20,295 nucleotides of DNA from Apostichopus leukothele. Taxonomy: Eukaryota; Echinodermata; Holothuroidea; Aspidochirotida; Stichopodidae. This document shows, one piece after another, positions 12,901 to 18,900 of this stretch. The translations under genes and the position numbers were made by a program. Where the stretch lies: assembly GCA_010014835.2 (NCBI GenBank), contig JAAAKB020000011.1:759602-779896 (forward strand). The letters are read 5' to 3'. Positions within the stretch are counted from its first letter, which is position 1. Each line of letters begins with the position of its first letter. Under the pieces are notes generated by a model, which searched no databases, was not told where the DNA came from, and was given only the letters and a program-made list of their open reading frames with translations.

Positions 12901-15900
12901 ACGGTTACGATCAGTTCTACAGAGATAGTTACCTCACAAACATATTACATCACGGTTACAATTACAGTAATGAACAGAGATAGTTACCTCACAAACATAT
13001 AACATCACGGTTACAATTACAGTAATGAACAGAGATAGTTACCTCACAAACATATTACATCACGGTTACAATTACATCACTGCACAGAGATAGTTACCTC
13101 ACAAACATATTACATCACAGTTACCATTACAGTACTGCACAGAGATAGTTACCTCACAAACATTTTACATCACGGTTACTATTACAGTACTGCACAGAGA
13201 TAGTTACCTCACAAACATATTACATCACGGTTACAATTACAGTACTGCACAGAGATAGTTACCTCACAAACATATTACATCACAATTACAATTACAGTAC
13301 TGCACAGAGATAGTTACCTCACAAACATTTTACATCACGGTTACAGTTACGGTACTGCACAGAGATAGTTACCTCACAAACATATTACATCACGGTTACT
13401 ATTGCAGTACTGCACAGAGATAGTTACCTCACAAACATATTACATCACTGTTACTATTACAGTAATGCACAGTGTTAGACCTCTAGAGCAAGAAGACTCT
13501 AAACATTCTCCTTAATGTGTGATTGCTTAATCACGGAACTACGATGTTTCAAAAGAGATGATTAAGCAGCAGCAGAATTAAAACTTGTTGCTATAGATTC
13601 TATCTTAACAAAGAACAGGAATGAAGGGGGCAGCAGAGAACTGACAGAGGCTGAATCGAAAGTCCACATATACAATCTTCATGATTCCTCAAACAAAGGT
13701 TTGGTGACTTTAGTTTTATTTTTGATTATCCTAGCATAAAGAACTTCATCAACGAGCCACCTCCTGTTTGGAAGTTAACATTAGTCAGAATTGGTATAGG
13801 CACCACACTCTTGCAGTTTATCAAGCGTCCCCTCTCAACTACCATCATTTGTGTTTATTCGTACCTCTGTGTTGGTTTGTTCCTCATCTTTAATCCTCTG
13901 AAGCTCCCACTTGATGATGACCTCCACCAGGTCCACCACCAGTTTGCGGTGCTCCATCGATGAATTTTGGGTGTAGCCCAACCTCTGGATGGAGTAGACG
14001 ATGGTCTGGATCAGGTGATGGCGTACTGGGTAATAAACCTTGTAGTGACGGTTGATCAGTTGCCTGCGGTAATGACATTAGAAAAGGGATATGGACAGAT
14101 GACATTTCTGTAATGTAACCTTAATCAAGGCCGACTACCCAGGATAACTGCTAACCAATGAGGGATATAGCAAAGTTGCTAAAATACAAGGAATTTTTAA
14201 TATGGTACGAACAGTAAGTTAAACTTAAAGGAATAGAAGGAATATCAGGTTACAACAAATTATAAACTACAAGAATTTAATGACGAATAGAACTAAAGAA
14301 CAATAGTGAGTATCAAACTGTAGATTAATGGGACAATATTAGTAACTGACCATTGGTGCCAAAGAAAACGACTTTTATGGTTTATTATAATAAGATTATA
14401 GTTGGTAACAGAGTGAAGATGCCAAAGGAGACAAACTGTGGAGTAACCAACTGTAGATGACTATGACAATAACAGTCACTTACTGATGGCATCTAAGGGT
14501 GTGAAGTTGCTAATTGGTGACCGTGTAAACGGAAGTACTTAGGAGTAACCAACTGTAGATGACTATGACAATAACAGTCACTTACTGATGGCGTCTGAGG
14601 GTTTGAAGTTGCTGTGACTAGCACAATTGATGACCATGTAAAGGGAAGTAGTACAACAGTAGTTTAACTTTTGATACGAACCAGTCGAGTAACAAAGTGT
14701 TTTTTATCTCCAGGAAAATACAGTGGTATCTGACTGATGGTGCCAGACAACGGTATCAAGTCATTGGTGAATTTTACACCGATGGTGTAAGGAAACAAGT
14801 AAACAGTGACTTACAACATATGAACCAATTGAGCAGTGGTGTATCCTTCCTCAACGATGATCTTTTTGGTCCAGTGCATCAGCATGGTGTTACCGTCCTC
14901 CATCCTCTGGGGTAGGACTGGGGTCAGGATATCCAGGGCCTGACGCACCACACCCTTAGCCTCTATGGCATGGGCCTTCAAGAGACTATGGAATACCTGG
15001 AAAGAGGACCAAGAAATAACACAACATTGACATTAAAGTTCTGTACATACATTCAAAGAAAGAAAGTTTATACATATTTGTAATTATCTTCCATTGTGCT
15101 TGTTTATAGGTTGTGAATAAAGTTCTTTACCAAACACATGAAATTTTGAACAATTCATCAGCTTTCAGATTTACCGTAAGATCAATATTCCTGTGAATGG
15201 CAAACTTAGTGCTGGTATGTGGTTACAGAAAGTGTACCTTTGATTTGGAAGTTACATATAGCTTCATAGTTCATTGGTTGTCACTACCACAGGACCTATT
15301 TACAACCACAAATGAGTAATTTTTCTATACCTTGAGGACAATTTTTTTGTGAATGGCAAACTTTGCGATGGTATGCGATAGCAGTAAATGTCCATAATAC
15401 TTGGTAGTTGGATCCACGCAGTTCTTCTGGATCAGACACGGCCAGGCAAATGTCATCAACCGACGTAACTTTGATCCCTGACGCCTGAAACGATCCAGGA
15501 CAGAAAAAGAGGTATGAACAGATGAGCAAATCAGAAACTACTTACATAGGATTTGTAACTTAGAAATGATTTATCAACTTCAATAGCAATTTGGTTTGTA
15601 ATCATAAGTTTAAGAATATTCATTTTTTATTCGATGAAAACCAATATGAATTCTCATGAAACTGGAAAATTGGAATAATCGAAAAATTTTAGATTCATTT
15701 TATCATCTTGTTCACATATTAAACCCTCGATGCTATACTAAACGTAAATTAAAACACAAAAACCTGTTCTTTCTTTTAAGTATCGCCGTTTTACACACCT
15801 CAATGAAATGCTAGACATTGAATGATTTTTTTCCAAGTCACATTAATAATTTTTATCTAAATGTGAGTAGAGTGACGTACTTGTCTGCTGTGTCGTGGAT

Positions 15901-18900
15901 ATGTGGTGCCGCTTTCTCCACCAAGAGGGCGCCAAACTGTAGCAGGAGGATCCTGAGGGCGTCTGATGTTCCGTGAGGATTGTCAGGGTCGATGACCTTA
16001 CTGATGAAGACCGATACCAAGTTATCTGGACTATTTTGGCTGGGATTGGGTGGTCCCCCGATAAGCTGCAAATAAGCAAAACATAGTTATAAATTTTTGT
16101 GAGAAAATTTCAAAAGTGTTTCGAACCTCAAAAACTAAACAAGATATACTTTAAAATACTGCTTATTTAACAACATAAATAAGATAAATAAGACCGTCAG
16201 TGGTGAAATCCCAGTATGAGATCACTATGGTAACCGTCCCTGTTGCTTCACCAAGACTAAATCATAATACAGATCACAGTGTGTAGGTGGGAGATGTACA
16301 TTCAGCTGAACAGCGGATATGCTTGCAGTAAAATTATTTTACAATAATTGTGGTTGAAGAAATAAGTGTCAAGAACGTTCCCTCACATTTACACAGACGA
16401 TTGATATCATCTGATTATAACTCCTGAGATGAGGTTATATTTACTCCAGTATGTTACTGTCTTCTTCGAGCTCAGCAATTCTGAGCTTTTCAAGAATTTA
16501 CCTTATTTTTAGAAAAATTATTTGACAATACACTACTGTAAATCTTTGAATAAATCTTTGAATAAATGTCAGAGAAATCATTCTCTGAATATGCAACGGT
16601 CATTGAAGGACTGCAAATACGGATCAACGACTCGCAGGTTTCTCGATAATCAAAAAAGGGGAGGGTCAGGGATAAAGAGAATTAAAATCCAAAAGATAGA
16701 TTGGTATTAGCACTGCGAGAGAAATAGTAAGAGATGAAAAAGACAGGGCTGAGAGTGAGTCGCTGATTAACTGCCCAACCCTTGAATGCCCGGTTACCTA
16801 AAACCAGCATATTCGTTGAGAGTTTCCACTCGATCTTACCTCATCTCCTTCTCCTTTATCGAAAGATGCAGCAAACATGGGAATGATGACGAATTGCAGA
16901 GCAGCTGCTATCAGCTCCTGAGGGGAACTCTTATCCATGTACAGTGCCACAAACGTAAAGAACACTTTCCTCTTTTGCTCCACCACATAACCCTGGAGGA
17001 TAAAAAACACATACAAAATAGGAGACAAACATCATTAACCCAATGCTTGGAAAGGAAAGGCAATCCAAAGACAGATTGATGAATAAATTATGGCTAAAAG
17101 AAAAAAGATATGAATATTAGTCAAACCAATACTTGAACAATCGATTTACAATACAGAAACGACTAGGGAAAAGACAAATATTCTTGAAAAGCTTGTTGGC
17201 TAGAACAGGATTCAAAACCAATGAACTGAGGGTAGCTATCTAGTTAGCCCTTTGGTTGGTGACTATCCCTATTTTATAGTCAAAATAAAGCATCTGGGAA
17301 TTTGACTTGAAAAATAACAGGACTCTAGAATTGTCATCCTCACAACTTTGACTCCAGAATAACTATTGTAGAAAGAGACAGACATTCTTTTTTTACTTAA
17401 TAGAGTTAATGTTTTGACCAATTTTTCCATTGCAAATTTGTATAAAAGTGAAGTACAACAGTTGTCTTCAAGTCGAAGAAATAATTGTACACTTTTAAAG
17501 TCTGTTATATATCATATTAAAAGAGACAGACATTTTTTTTTTAACATACTGCTTTATCTACTGCCAAAATCCTGTTTAGATTTAAATACATAACATTCGA
17601 AGGGCCTATGTTTTGATCCTGGCAAGATCTTCTTCACTTTATCAGGATGTTACAGGAGATCCTACCAGAATGGACTCATAAGGCCCTCTAACTTTCATAA
17701 ATAAATAACAAAACTTTCCAAATAATCTCTAGAAATTGACCATACTAGCATTCAAGTTCAGCTTATTCTTGCTCATTAACATTTGTTTTACCTTTGCAAT
17801 TTTCTCTTCGATGAATTCTCTCACAAACTGAAAGTTTGGCATGTAACGTTTGATGAAGACTCTCAACAGCTGAAAGACCAGCTCCACATTATCAGGATGT
17901 TGCCTAAAAGAACAAAGAAAATAGATAAAATCAGAAAAAAATATCTTAAATTTCAAACTGGAGCTGCTTGATGGTAGGTTTTGTTATGGGGGATGGAGAT
18001 GGCAGAACCAGGGAGGGGGGGGGATTCAGCTTATTTATTTATACTTCTATATATCAACACACAGCAATAATCAATGCTGGAAGTATATATAAAACTTACT
18101 GTTACAACAATTCTCTCTTTTAATATGTGTAATCTTTTTTCATTTTTTCAATTATAAATTTAGACACTTCTCCAAAATTCATTCCTATTACATAATGTGT
18201 TAACACTTCCAAACTAATCAAACTTTTCTGAGATACACAACCAATTCCCAACAGCGTTATTTCAGAATATCTGTTTTCGTTTATAACTTCCATGAAACAT
18301 GCATCATACATGTTCAATATGCCTAAACTCACATAACCAATGATGTATACAAATCTTAGGCAAACACTATCAAAACTTGATTCACAATAAAACACGGGGG
18401 TGAATAAATAAATAAATACATAAATAACAAACAAACAGTGCAATGTTACAAATCAACTGAAATGCAATCAAACAGTGTCCGATCACCAAACGATTTTCCA
18501 GCGTACTCGGACACCAGTTCAGCAATGACGTTAATCCAAACAAATGAGTAAAACTGAGACAAAGAGTTTGCAGCGTTCTTGAATATTAATTAACAAATTA
18601 GAGCCTTACTGTGCATAGTTGATGAGACATTTTGCCAGTAGCTTGGGTTCATTCCAGTGGGAGGTGCTGACATTATCGTTAATGTGCCTTTCTTGAAAGG
18701 CATCTGAAATCCAGATACGTCGCAGATGGTTTAACTGCGGAAAAAAATAGATGAAAAAAATAGAAGGAAACATCAGGTCTTCGTTACCATGACCTGTCTT
18801 TAGCTTTGCCCTTAAATAGATTGTGCCTTGCTTGAAAACATCAGTCTTACACAATTCTAAATCGAGCAGTATGTTGTGAAATTCAATACACATGTCACAT

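Noticed and set aside
12873-13475. CRISPR-like array
   Set aside because: Adjacent 55-bp units are near identical along their whole length with no unique spacers, and the context is a eukaryotic intron, so it is a minisatellite.
15296-15529. Minus open frame SGIKVTSVDDICLAVSDPEE as a separate protein
   Set aside because: It is an out-of-frame reading of TRRAP exon 6; the splice-phase frame gives a full family match.
17595-17660. Second partial copy of exon 3 (shared AACATCCTGATAA, about 79% over 29 nt)
   Set aside because: The stretch CTGATAAAGTGAAGAAGATC followed by TTGCCAGGATCAAAAC looks like a generic interspersed-repeat motif, and the match is short, so exon duplication is not supported without alignment statistics.
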